Of a stretch of DNA of 54,713 nt, positions 9,476 to 17,125 are shown in pieces. The stretch lies in the NCBI GenBank assembly GCA_900763705.1, contig CAAFLG010000033.1, forward strand, positions 1-54,713. Reading direction: 5' to 3'. The notes under the pieces were generated by a model. That model made no database searches, was not told where the DNA came from, and was given only the letters and a program-made list of their open reading frames with translations. The position numbers and the translations under genes were made by a program. The first letter of the stretch is position 1. Every line of letters starts with the position of its first letter. The DNA comes from an uncultured Oscillospiraceae bacterium (GTDB lineage: Bacteria; Bacillota; Clostridia; Oscillospirales; Oscillospiraceae).

Positions 9476-9484
9476 GAAGTCCTC

Positions 9485-11740
9485 TCAGTTCACTGTGATC
9501 AGAATATTGCCCTGCATATCCGTGCGGTACACGCTCATGCCCGCATCTGTCAGGCGCAGCAGTGCCTCCTCGGTCGGGTGGCCGTAACGGTTGTCGCCCA
9601 CGCTGATGACGCCGACCTCCGGCGTCACGGATTCGAGCAGCGTTGTGCCGGTGGAGTACTTTGAGCCGTGATGCCCGACGAGCAGCACCTCGATATCCGG
9701 AAGGTCATAGGTCTCAACGAGCTTCGTCTCCGTTTTCCCGTCCATGTCGCCGGTGATGAGCGTGTCAAAGTCGCCGAGCGAGCACAGGATGGTAAGCCCC
9801 AGCTCGTTCGCGCCCTTGTCGCCCACCGGCGGATAGATGGTCATCGCCGACGCGCCGTTTTTGACGTCCGTCACCTCGGTGACATAATGGATCTCCACGC
9901 CGTAGCGCTCGGCGAGCGCTTCCACTCCAGCGCGGTCACCCTCGCCCGCGTCAATGTCAGCTAAGTAGATGGTCGACGCACTCATGCGTGCAAAGAGCGC
10001 GGCAAGGCCGTTGGCGTGATCCTCGTGATAGTGCGTCAGCACCACGCTGTCGAGCGTCGCGCCCGCGGAGCGCAGATAGTCCGCCGCGATGGTGCCGGCG
10101 TCGATGTAGGAATTTTTGCTGCCGCAGTCCACAAGCGCCGCGTGGCCCTCGGAAATGAGTAGCACGCTCTCCCCTTGCCCCACGTCGAGCGCGACGACGT
10201 TCAGCCCGCCCTGCTCATAGCGCAGCGCGTTGACCTTCGCCGCGGCGAAGAGCGACAGGACAGAAAGCCCCACCGCCGCAACATAGCGGTACTTCCCGCA
10301 CTTTGCCAGCGCGCAGACGGCAAAGATGGCGTATACGTATGCAAGCCACGCAATAGAGAACACCGTGTTGAAATAGATCGCATGAAACGGAAGCTCCTCC
10401 AAAAGCCCCGCAATGGCGAGCACCGCGCGGATGCCGAGCGCCGGCACAAAGGCACAGGCCGCGCCGAGCTGCGGCACAACCGCCGCGACCAGAACCGAAA
10501 GTAATCCCAGCGCAAACACGAGGCTCACGAGCCACAGGCACAAAAGATTGCTCAAAAGCGACACGATGGAAAGCGTGCCGAAATAGTAGCACGCAAGCGG
10601 CGTGGAGAACACCATCGCGCCGAGCGTTGTCGAAAACGACAGCATCGCCGCGCGCACGAGCTTATTTCTGCCGTGGGCGCGCTTTGTGAGCTTCGGCGTC
10701 AGCCAGATGATGCCGGAAACCGCAGAAAATGACAGTTGTAAGCTGATGCTCGCGATGGCAAAGGGGTTTTTGAGCAGAATGAGCAGCAGCGCGAACGAGA
10801 TCGACGTCGGCGGGTCGTTGTCACGCCCCAGAAGCGGCGCGATCATGCCCATCGAGATCATGATGCACGCGCGCAGGATGCTCGGCGTCAGCCCGGTGAC
10901 AAAGGCGTAGAGGAAAATGAGTGGGATGGTCACGGCGCAGCGGAGTTTTCGCTGCCTGCCGCCCATGAGCGCACCGATCAGCGACGCCAGAAAGCAGCAG
11001 TGCAGACCCGAGACGGCCATCACGTGGGAAAGGCCCACCTCGGATAAGTTGCTCGCGTCCTCCTCGTCGAGATATTTCTTGTCGCCCAGCAGCAGCGCAC
11101 GCAGAAATGCGCCCTCGCGCTCGCTGTAGCTGCGCTCAATGGTCTCACCGAGCATCCTTGCGATGCGCTGCGGCAGATACTTGAGCGCGCCCGCGTTTGT
11201 GTCGTCATAAGTCGGGTCGCCGCGCTGATAGAGCAGGATGTAGACGCCCTTGGCTGTGAAATTGCGCAGATGCAGTCCCTTCCCCGTCGGGTCGGTCGCG
11301 CTGTTGAACAGCGCCTCCGCCGTCACGTGCGCGCCGGGCTCGAGGTCCATAAGATCCGCGTCACCGTAGTAGATGGCCCGCCCCGGCAGGCCGCGGTTCA
11401 AGATCTTCACCGGGACCTTTGCCCCGCGGCTCGTCTCCTCCGCGTAGCCCAGAAGCTCGACCTCAACCGTGTCCTGCATGCCGAGCAGCGCGTCGTTCGG
11501 CGATTTGACAAAATGCGCGTAGAGCGTGTTGTACCCAAGCGCAAGGGCAAGACCGAGCGCACACAAAAAGGCGCGCTTCGCCCACACCCCGCGTTTTACC
11601 GCGCAGCCGCAAAGTCCCATGACAAGCGCCGCCGCGGCAAACACGCCGCACAAAATGAGCGCCCACTGCGCACTCAGTAAATACTGCGAGAGCGCAACGC
11701 CCGCCGCGAACGCCGCGCAGAAAATCGCCAGTACTCTCAT
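9485..11740 (-). CDS. comEC: ComEC/Rec2 competence DNA channel protein
   Basis: Inner-membrane DNA-uptake channel, 751 residues. Three domains are visible. N-terminal transmembrane segments with an OB-like region (about 1-200) come first. The ComEC channel domain contains HVMAVSGLHCCFLASLIGALM and GLTPSILRACIMISM. A C-terminal metallo-beta-lactamase domain carries VVLTHYHEDHANG near residue 570 and LVGHHGSKYST. Its ATG overlaps the upstream xre stop by 4 nt, which favours translational coupling and sets the start at 11740. Whether this organism is naturally competent cannot be told from this gene alone. Confidence 0.94.
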   Translation of the reverse strand: MRVLAIFCAAFAAGVALSQYLLSAQWALILCGVFAAAALVMGLCGCAVKRGVWAKRAFLCALGLALALGYNTLYAHFVKSPNDALLGMQDTVEVELLGYAEETSRGAKVPVKILNRGLPGRAIYYGDADLMDLEPGAHVTAEALFNSATDPTGKGLHLRNFTAKGVYILLYQRGDPTYDDTNAGALKYLPQRIARMLGETIERSYSEREGAFLRALLLGDKKYLDEEDASNLSEVGLSHVMAVSGLHCCFLASLIGALMGGRQRKLRCAVTIPLIFLYAFVTGLTPSILRACIMISMGMIAPLLGRDNDPPTSISFALLLILLKNPFAIASISLQLSFSAVSGIIWLTPKLTKRAHGRNKLVRAAMLSFSTTLGAMVFSTPLACYYFGTLSIVSLLSNLLCLWLVSLVFALGLLSVLVAAVVPQLGAACAFVPALGIRAVLAIAGLLEELPFHAIYFNTVFSIAWLAYVYAIFAVCALAKCGKYRYVAAVGLSVLSLFAAAKVNALRYEQGGLNVVALDVGQGESVLLISEGHAALVDCGSKNSYIDAGTIAADYLRSAGATLDSVVLTHYHEDHANGLAALFARMSASTIYLADIDAGEGDRAGVEALAERYGVEIHYVTEVTDVKNGASAMTIYPPVGDKGANELGLTILCSLGDFDTLITGDMDGKTETKLVETYDLPDIEVLLVGHHGSKYSTGTTLLESVTPEVGVISVGDNRYGHPTEEALLRLTDAGMSVYRTDMQGNILITVN

Positions 11741-11949
11741 CGGCGCGCAGGGTCGTCCGTCAGCCCGAGCAAGTAGTCGGTGCTGACGCGGTAGTAGTCG
11801 GCGAGCTTGATGACCGCCCACACAGGGATCTCCCGCTCGCCCTTTTCATATCGCCAATAAACATTGCGGTTCAGATTGAGATATTCCGCTATCTCGATCT
11901 GCGTCTTATCGTTATCCACCCGAAGGTCTTCCAGCCGCTGAAAATGCAT
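11737..11949 (-). CDS. Small XRE-family regulator translationally coupled to comEC
   Basis: A 70-residue HTH protein, MHFQRLEDLRVDNDKTQIEI onward, with the HTH around residues 15-45 (IAEYLNLNRNVYWRYEKGE) and the DYLLGLTDDP tail. It is related in layout to the regulator at 5236-5436. Its stop overlaps the comEC start by 4 nt, so it is the first gene of the comEC-holA operon. GAGGTGATCTC precedes ATG 11949. Two near-identical palindromes in its promoter region fit an autoregulatory operator, which would place comEC and holA under the same control. Confidence 0.88.
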   Translation of the reverse strand: MHFQRLEDLRVDNDKTQIEIAEYLNLNRNVYWRYEKGEREIPVWAVIKLADYYRVSTDYLLGLTDDPARR

Positions 11950-11970
11950 GAGATCACCTCGGATTTATGC

Positions 11971-12060
11971 TACCATTTGGTAACATTTCCAAGAGAATCT
12001 TCACCCATACGGCTTCACATTATGCATTTAAGCATACAACAATTCTTGCCATTTGGCAAG
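11971..12060 (-). promoter_or_regulatory. xre-comEC promoter region with two matching operator-like sites
   Basis: TACCATTTGGTA (11971-11982) and TGCCATTTGGCA (12047-12058) share the pattern T[A/G]CCATTTGG[T/C]A and are 76 bp apart. On the minus strand TTGCCA (within the second site) is 17 nt from TATGCT (12036-12031), giving a plausible promoter whose -35 lies inside an operator. A third inverted repeat, TATGC / GCATA, spans 12021-12036. The sequences are direct observations; binding by the XRE protein is inferred. Confidence 0.65.
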
Positions 12061-12100
12061 CAAGAAAATGCCGCTCACGTCTACCGCCAGTCCCATCAAA

Positions 12101-12420
12101 GCAGCGAGCGAAGCAATGCCGCCCCCCCCGTCCCTGCATCTCCCTCAAAAGGCGGCGAGCGAAGCAATGCCGCCGGTGCGCACCGCAGTCCGCCGCCGAG
12201 CAAACGTCACTCGCGCGCTACGGAGTGCGCGCGGTTGATACCGGTAACGACACGCAGAAGACTCGTGGCGAAGCCACGTACACCGCACTTCCACTGCGCA
12301 GCGCGTGCAGCCCTTCAAGCTACAAACCCGCAATGTCGGGGGTCGAGGGGGACTCCCCTCGTCCTTCTCTGGGGGTTCAAAAGGGGGTATTCTCTTCGAG
12401 AAGAGAATACCCCCTTTGAT
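12101..12420 (-). repeat. Structured interspersed repeat, copy C
   Basis: It contains two copies of the distal motif (12101-12123 and 12151-12174), hairpin CGCGCGC (12212-12218) / GCGCGCG (12227-12233), hairpin CGTGGC (12264-12269) / GCCACG (12273-12278), and a terminator hairpin at 12380-12417. The orientation is the same as copy B. It follows the 3' end of the HIT gene. No coding region is supported between 12061 and 12462. Confidence 0.85.
12380..12417 (-). terminator. Terminator hairpin after the HIT gene
   Basis: Arms 12380-12396 and 12401-12417 (AAAGGGGGTATTCTCTT) form a 17-bp stem with a four-base loop. This is the gene-proximal end of repeat copy C. Confidence 0.7.
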
Positions 12421-12462
12421 GCGTGCAGCGCCACGGCGCTGCCATATCCCAGCGGAAAACCC

Positions 12463-12801
12463 TTAGCCCGGAGGCCAAGTCATGTCGCGTCCCGACAAAA
12501 CATGAAAATGCAGATGCGGCACGCTCTGCCCCGCCTGCTCGCCGATGTTGGACACGACACGGTAGCTCTCAATGCCCTTCTCCTTGGTGAGCTTGGCAAT
12601 GACCTCGAAGATGTGCGCGACGACGGCGCTGTTCTCTTCGTTCACGCCCGCGACAGATGCGATGTGCGCCTTCGGGATCACAAGAAAGTGCACCGGCGCC
12701 TGCGGCGCGATGTCGTTGAAGGCATAGCAGAGGTCGTCCTCGTAGACCTTGTTCGACGGGATGTCGCCCGCGATGATCTTGCAGAACAGACAATCAGACA
12801 T
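12463..12801 (-). CDS. HIT family hydrolase
   Basis: Histidine-triad nucleotide-binding protein, 112 residues, of the HinT branch (purine nucleoside phosphoramidase type). It begins CLFCKIIAGDIPSNKVYEDD, with a zinc-binding-like CLFC motif, and ends with the catalytic triad segment SVPHLHFHVLSGRDMTWPPG near residues 94-112. AAGGAGCGATAAACT precedes the ATG. It lies 34 nt downstream of the DUF4250 gene, so it may be the last gene of the alaS operon. The physiological substrate is unknown in most bacteria. Confidence 0.93.
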   Translation of the reverse strand: MSDCLFCKIIAGDIPSNKVYEDDLCYAFNDIAPQAPVHFLVIPKAHIASVAGVNEENSAVVAHIFEVIAKLTKEKGIESYRVVSNIGEQAGQSVPHLHFHVLSGRDMTWPPG

Positions 12802-12835
12802 AGTTTATCGCTCCTTTCTGTAAAGTAATTTTATC

Positions 12836-13015
12836 TTACACAAATTGATTTTTCTCGGCATCGTAGGTGTAGCCAATGCCGGCAAGCGATGCTTCAATGT
12901 TCTCGCGCGCAACGTCCAGATCGTCACACAGCGCATCAAGAGAATCGTAAAAATCGCGCAGCTTCATATTCACGGCGCTCAGCAGCATCGCCGGATCCTT
13001 CGGTAGCGCCGCCAT
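12836..13015 (-). CDS. DUF4250 domain protein
   Basis: A 59-residue protein, MAALPKDPAMLLSAVNMKLR at the start and YTYDAEKNQFV at the end, with the DUF4250 pattern LPKDP-LLS-VN-KLRD and SLDxLCDDLDV. It is all-helical by composition, with no signal peptide. The start codon overlaps the alaS stop (TGATG), so it is translationally coupled to alaS. The function of DUF4250 is unknown. The close coupling to alaS is the only context clue. Confidence 0.88.
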   Translation of the reverse strand: MAALPKDPAMLLSAVNMKLRDFYDSLDALCDDLDVARENIEASLAGIGYTYDAEKNQFV

Positions 13016-15684
13016 CAGCCGAGCTTGCTGAGGATGAGATCGTCCACTGCCGCGAGCGCGTCGTCGACCTTGCTCACTTCGGTGCCGCCGCCCATGGCGC
13101 TGTCGGGCTTGCCGCCGCCCTTGCCGCCGCAGATAGGCGCGATGGCCTTGATGATGTCGCCTGCCTTGATTCCGCTTGCGACCGCTTCCTTGCCGCAGAC
13201 CGCCAGCAGCGTGACCTTGCCGTCATTGACGGAGGCGAGCACGCCGACGATCTTGGGCTCCTTGTCGCGCAGGAAGTCGCCGAGCTTGCGCAGGGCGTTC
13301 GCGTCCATGCCGTCGCGCTGCGCGGTGACGAGCTTGAGGCCCTTGACCTCCTTGGCGGAGGTCAGGAACGTGCGTGCCTCGCCGAGCGAGGCCTGCTCCT
13401 TGAACTTTTCGAGCTGGCTTCTGATCTCCTTCATCTCGCTGAGCATCCCACCGATGCGGCTCTCGAGCTCATTCGACGTGGTCTTCAGGAGCTGAGCGGC
13501 GCGGATGAGCTTTTCCTGGCCGCTTCTGAGCTCTTCGAGCGTCTGTCGGCCGGTGATGGCCTCGATGCGGCGCACGCCGGAGGCAACGCTGCCCTCGCTC
13601 TTGATGCGGAAGAGGCCGACCTTGGCGGTGTTGTCAAGGTGCGTACCGCCGCAGAACTCCATGGACACATCGCCCATCTCGACCACGCGGACGACATCGC
13701 CGTACTTTTCGCCGAACATCGCGATGGCGCCCTTCTTCTTCGCTTCCTCGATGGGCAACACCTCGGTCACAACGGGGATGCCGCGCAGGATGGCGTCGTT
13801 GACGAAGGTATCGACCGCGAGCAGCTGCTCGGGCGTGATGGACTCAAAATGCGTGAAGTCGAAGCGCAGACGGTCGGGCTCGACCAGAGAGCCGGCCTGA
13901 TGCACATGATCGCCGAGCACCGCCTTGAGCGCGGCGTCGAGAAGGTGCGTCGCCGTGTGGCCGCGGCGGATGGCCATGCGACGCTCCGCGTCGATGGACG
14001 CCGTCACCGTGTCGCCGAGCTGGAAGCTGCCGTGGATGACCTTACCGGTGTGCATGAACTTGCCGCCCTTGTTCTTCTGGACGTCCGTGACCTCAAACAC
14101 GGCCTCGCCGCAGCGGATGACGCCCGTATCGCCGATTTGGCCACCCATTTCGGCATAGAACGGAGTCTTGTCGAGCACGATGATGCCCTCCACGCCGCTC
14201 ATCATGGCCTCGGCCTGCTCGCCCTCGACCACCAGCGCGACGACCTTCGCATCGTCGACGGAATCGTGGTCGTAGCCGACAAATTCCGTGGACGGAATGT
14301 CCTTGCCGAACTCAACGCCCGCCCAGCCGAGGTCGCCGAGCGCCTTGCGCGCCTCGCGGGCGCGGGTCTTCTGCTCCTGCATCTCGTGGTCAAAGGCCTT
14401 GCGGTCGAGCGTCATGCCCTCATCCTCGACCATCTCGACCGTCAGGTCGATGGGGAAGCCGTAGGTGTCGTACAGCTTGAACGCGTCCGCGCCGGAGAAG
14501 ACGGTCTCGCCCTTCTCCTTGTGGGCGTTCAGAAGCTCGGTGAAGATCTTCATGCCGCCGTCGATGGTCTTGGCAAAGTTCTCCTCCTCCGTGCGGATGA
14601 CCTTGGTGATGTAGGCCTGACGCTCGCGCAGCTCGGGATAATGGCCTTCGTTCTCGTGCACGACCGTATCCACGACCTCATAGAGGAACGGACGGTTGAC
14701 GCCAAGCAGCTTGCCGTGGCGGGCGGCTCTTCTCAGCAGGCGGCGCAGCACGTAGCCGCGGCCCTCGTTGCTGGGCAGCACGCCGTCGCAGATCATAAAG
14801 GAAGCCGAGCGGATGTGGTCGGTGATGACGCGCAGGGACACGTCTTTCTCGCGGCTCTGGCCGTAGCTCGCGCCGGTGATCTCCGTGACCTTGTTCGTGA
14901 TGTTCATCACCGTGTCGACGTCGAAGAGCGAATCAACGTCCTGGCACACGACGGCCAGACGCTCAAGGCCCATGCCGGTGTCGATGTTCTTCTGCTTGAG
15001 CTCGGTGTAGTGGTCGTGGCCGTCGTTGTCGAACTGGGAGAAGACGATGTTCCAGACCTCCATATAGCGGTCGCAGTCGCAGCCGACGGTGCAGCCGGGC
15101 TTGCCGCAGCCGTACTTTTCGCCGCGGTCGTAGTAAATTTCAGAGCAGGGGCCGCACGGACCGGAGCCGTGCTCCCAGAAGTTGTCCTCCTTGCCGAACT
15201 TGAAGATGCGGTCCTCGGGGATGCCGATCTCCTCGTGCCAGATGCGGAACGCCTCGTCGTCGGCGGGTGTGGTCTCGTTGCCGGCGAAAACAGAGGGATA
15301 CAGGCGGTTCGGGTCGAGGCCGACCCACTCGGGACTCGTCAGGAACTCCCACGCCCAGTGGATGGCCTCGGTCTTGAAATAGTCGCCGAACGAGAAGTTG
15401 CCGAGCATTTCAAAGTACGTGCCGTGGCGCGCGGTGTGGCCGATGTTCTCGATGTCGCCGGTGCGGATGCACTTCTGGCAGGTGGTCACGCGGTGGCGCG
15501 GGGGCTCCTGCTCGCCGGTGAAGAACGGCTTCATCGGCGCCATACCGGAGTTGATGAGCAGCAGCGACGCGTCGTTCTGCGGGATCAGGGAAAAGCTGGG
15601 CAGGCGCAGATGGCCTTTCGTCTCAAAAAAGTGCAGGAACATTTCCCGCAGCTCATTGAGACCGTAATACTTGGGCTGAGACAT
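13015..15684 (-). CDS. alaS: Alanyl-tRNA synthetase
   Basis: Class II synthetase charging tRNA-Ala, 889 residues, a normal length. The N-terminal catalytic core begins LREMFLHFFETKGHLRLPSFS and includes NSGMAPMKPFF and the RVTTCQKCIRTGDIENIG segment. The editing domain carries HTATHLL and, farther on, CGGTHLDNT, the four-ligand zinc site that clears Ser- and Gly-tRNA-Ala. A C-terminal DHHA1 domain follows with GGKGGGKPDSAMGGG. AAAGGAG precedes the start. A T-box lies at the head of the operon, two genes upstream. Confidence 0.97.
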   Translation of the reverse strand: MSQPKYYGLNELREMFLHFFETKGHLRLPSFSLIPQNDASLLLINSGMAPMKPFFTGEQEPPRHRVTTCQKCIRTGDIENIGHTARHGTYFEMLGNFSFGDYFKTEAIHWAWEFLTSPEWVGLDPNRLYPSVFAGNETTPADDEAFRIWHEEIGIPEDRIFKFGKEDNFWEHGSGPCGPCSEIYYDRGEKYGCGKPGCTVGCDCDRYMEVWNIVFSQFDNDGHDHYTELKQKNIDTGMGLERLAVVCQDVDSLFDVDTVMNITNKVTEITGASYGQSREKDVSLRVITDHIRSASFMICDGVLPSNEGRGYVLRRLLRRAARHGKLLGVNRPFLYEVVDTVVHENEGHYPELRERQAYITKVIRTEEENFAKTIDGGMKIFTELLNAHKEKGETVFSGADAFKLYDTYGFPIDLTVEMVEDEGMTLDRKAFDHEMQEQKTRAREARKALGDLGWAGVEFGKDIPSTEFVGYDHDSVDDAKVVALVVEGEQAEAMMSGVEGIIVLDKTPFYAEMGGQIGDTGVIRCGEAVFEVTDVQKNKGGKFMHTGKVIHGSFQLGDTVTASIDAERRMAIRRGHTATHLLDAALKAVLGDHVHQAGSLVEPDRLRFDFTHFESITPEQLLAVDTFVNDAILRGIPVVTEVLPIEEAKKKGAIAMFGEKYGDVVRVVEMGDVSMEFCGGTHLDNTAKVGLFRIKSEGSVASGVRRIEAITGRQTLEELRSGQEKLIRAAQLLKTTSNELESRIGGMLSEMKEIRSQLEKFKEQASLGEARTFLTSAKEVKGLKLVTAQRDGMDANALRKLGDFLRDKEPKIVGVLASVNDGKVTLLAVCGKEAVASGIKAGDIIKAIAPICGGKGGGKPDSAMGGGTEVSKVDDALAAVDDLILSKLG

Positions 15685-15711
15685 GGTTGGTTTCTCCTTT
15701 TATTGTAAAAT

Positions 15712-16377
15712 TTACTGTTGTTCGTTCTGTGTTTTCAGATAAGCGCTCAATTCCGCGAGCTCACGGTCGAGATTTTTATAGAACTGCGTGACGTGCCATC
15801 CGTCGCAGAGCGCGTGGTTGATGAAAAGTGACATCGGCAGCATCATGCGGCCGTTTTCCTCGCGGTATTTTCCCCAGGCGAAGCGCGGATTGCTGTCGTC
15901 TGCGCCGCCGGCAGGCTCTTTGATCTGCGTGTAGTAGAGCCACGGCACACAGGAGACGAAGAAATTCGCCAGTACGTCGCCATCCTCGGTCAGCGTGCCG
16001 CGCTCGAGCGTCTCGCGCTGCCGCCGCTTTCCCTCGGCGACGAACTTTTCGTAAGACGACAGATCGTCCTCAAGCAGGCAGTAGACGTAAACGCCCGTGC
16101 CGTCGGGCTTCATCACGGTGTACGACGGGTCGCAGTGGTCGTATTCGACGACCTGACCGTCGGGCAGCAATCTCCGCCGCAGCTCGGGCACGGCGTTCGC
16201 CGCGCGCATCACCGCGTAGAGATAGCTGAGAAAAAACGGACGACCATGGAGCGAATCGAGAAGATCCGTAATATCCACCGGAACCGTGATGCCCGCCCAG
16301 GGGTCGCTCATCGTGCGGAAGTATTCAAACTGGCCGCCGCGCGGGTCCTTCGTCATGTCGATGATCGTTCTTGCCAT
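15712..16377 (-). CDS. CatA-like acetyltransferase
   Basis: A 221-residue protein of the chloramphenicol acetyltransferase fold. The catalytic histidine motif is NHALCDGWHVTQF near residues 187-199 (pattern HxxxDGxH). The family segments FFLSYLYAVMRAANAVPELR and FFVSCVPWLYYTQ are also visible. Many such chromosomal proteins are not resistance enzymes, so a chloramphenicol substrate is not claimed. It starts 4 nt after the lipoprotein gene and lies 27 nt before alaS in the T-box-led operon. Confidence 0.85.
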   Translation of the reverse strand: MARTIIDMTKDPRGGQFEYFRTMSDPWAGITVPVDITDLLDSLHGRPFFLSYLYAVMRAANAVPELRRRLLPDGQVVEYDHCDPSYTVMKPDGTGVYVYCLLEDDLSSYEKFVAEGKRRQRETLERGTLTEDGDVLANFFVSCVPWLYYTQIKEPAGGADDSNPRFAWGKYREENGRMMLPMSLFINHALCDGWHVTQFYKNLDRELAELSAYLKTQNEQQ

Positions 16378-16381
16378 TTGC

Positions 16382-16798
16382 TCATTTCCCCCGCACGTCC
16401 AGTCCGATGAGGTTCATCTCCGGGTCGAAGGCGATGCGGAAGATCACGGATTTTTTGTCGTACTTTGCGCGGATGACGGCGATTCCGTGCTCTTCTTCCG
16501 TGTCCGTCACGCCTGTCACCATCGAATCCTTGACCTTTTTGAAGCTGCCGCGTCCCTCGGTCGCGGTATCCATCATCTTTTTGATATCATCGGCGCTCGT
16601 CTGCTCGCGCACATCCTCGCGCAGCGCGTCGTAGACCTCTTCATATTCGCCCTTCGTCAGCTGCGACATGACGGCAAGTCCCGCGCTCGAGACCTTGTCC
16701 TCGTCCATGCCGTCGGGCAGCTCGTTTCCGCGGCAGCCGGCCAAAGCGAGCGCGAGCAACATGGCGAGCAATAACAGTAGACACACTTTTTTGCGCAT
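16382..16798 (-). CDS. Lipoprotein with DUF3887-like domain
   Basis: A 138-residue exported lipoprotein. The signal peptide is hydrophobic (LLLLLAMLLALA) and ends in the lipobox LALAGC, with lipidated Cys at residue 22. The mature part (VMSQLTKGEYEEVYDALRED, then an alpha/beta domain ending FDPEMNLIGLDVRGK) resembles DUF3887, a small fold usually attached to surface proteins. It is the first gene behind the T-box. Why it shares a leader with alaS is unclear. Confidence 0.82.
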   Translation of the reverse strand: MRKKVCLLLLLAMLLALALAGCRGNELPDGMDEDKVSSAGLAVMSQLTKGEYEEVYDALREDVREQTSADDIKKMMDTATEGRGSFKKVKDSMVTGVTDTEEEHGIAVIRAKYDKKSVIFRIAFDPEMNLIGLDVRGK

Positions 16799-16813
16799 AT
16801 TCTGTTCCTTTCC

Positions 16814-17053
16814 AAAAAAATAAAGCCCCCGTCCCTACACATAGGGGCGAAGGCTTTTATGCTTCACGGTACCACCCTAATTATCCTTTCCCTTTTGGAA
16901 AGGCATCTTAGCCGTCCGGTAACGGGGACGAGACGTTCCGCTCCTCGCGGACTGCTCCAAAGCGGCTGCTTCGCACCGGTCGCCGAGGGCTTTCACCGTT
17001 TCCCTCTCGCTTCGGGCTCGTTTGCAAAGCTGACTTTTTCATTGCATTTCACG
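16814..17053 (-). promoter_or_regulatory. T-box leader of the lipoprotein-CAT-alaS operon
   Basis: Read on the minus strand, the leader contains the T-box core AGGGTGGTACC (16878-16868), a CCGTTA element before it, and a GGTGAAAGCCC stem strand nearer the 5' end. The terminator stem is 16822-16837 / 16842-16857, followed by seven Ts. T-boxes read through when the cognate tRNA is uncharged. tRNA-Ala is the expected effector because alaS is in the operon. I did not assign the specifier codon. The stretch 16799-17125 holds only this leader and its promoter. Confidence 0.9.
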
Positions 17054-17059
17054 CGTGAT

Positions 17060-17087
17060 ATTATATCCCAAATCTCATTTTTGTCAA
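17060..17087 (-). promoter_or_regulatory. Sigma-A promoter of the alaS T-box operon
   Basis: TTGACA (17087-17082) and TATAAT (17065-17060) on the minus strand are both consensus hexamers, with a 16-nt spacer. Confidence 0.85.
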
Positions 17088-17125
17088 GCAACAGATCATC
17101 ACAACAACGGTATCTTTTTCATCCG

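Noticed and set aside
12889..15708. Long plus-strand open frame (about 940 residues) opposite alaS
   Set aside because: It is antisense to alaS, which has complete family motifs. The antisense product is rich in Ala, Arg, Leu and Asp with no recognisable domains, as expected from GC-rich codon bias.
15712..16377. Chloramphenicol resistance gene
   Set aside because: The catalytic histidine motif is present, but it is chromosomal, co-transcribed with alaS and of a family with mostly unproven substrates. Resistance is not claimed.
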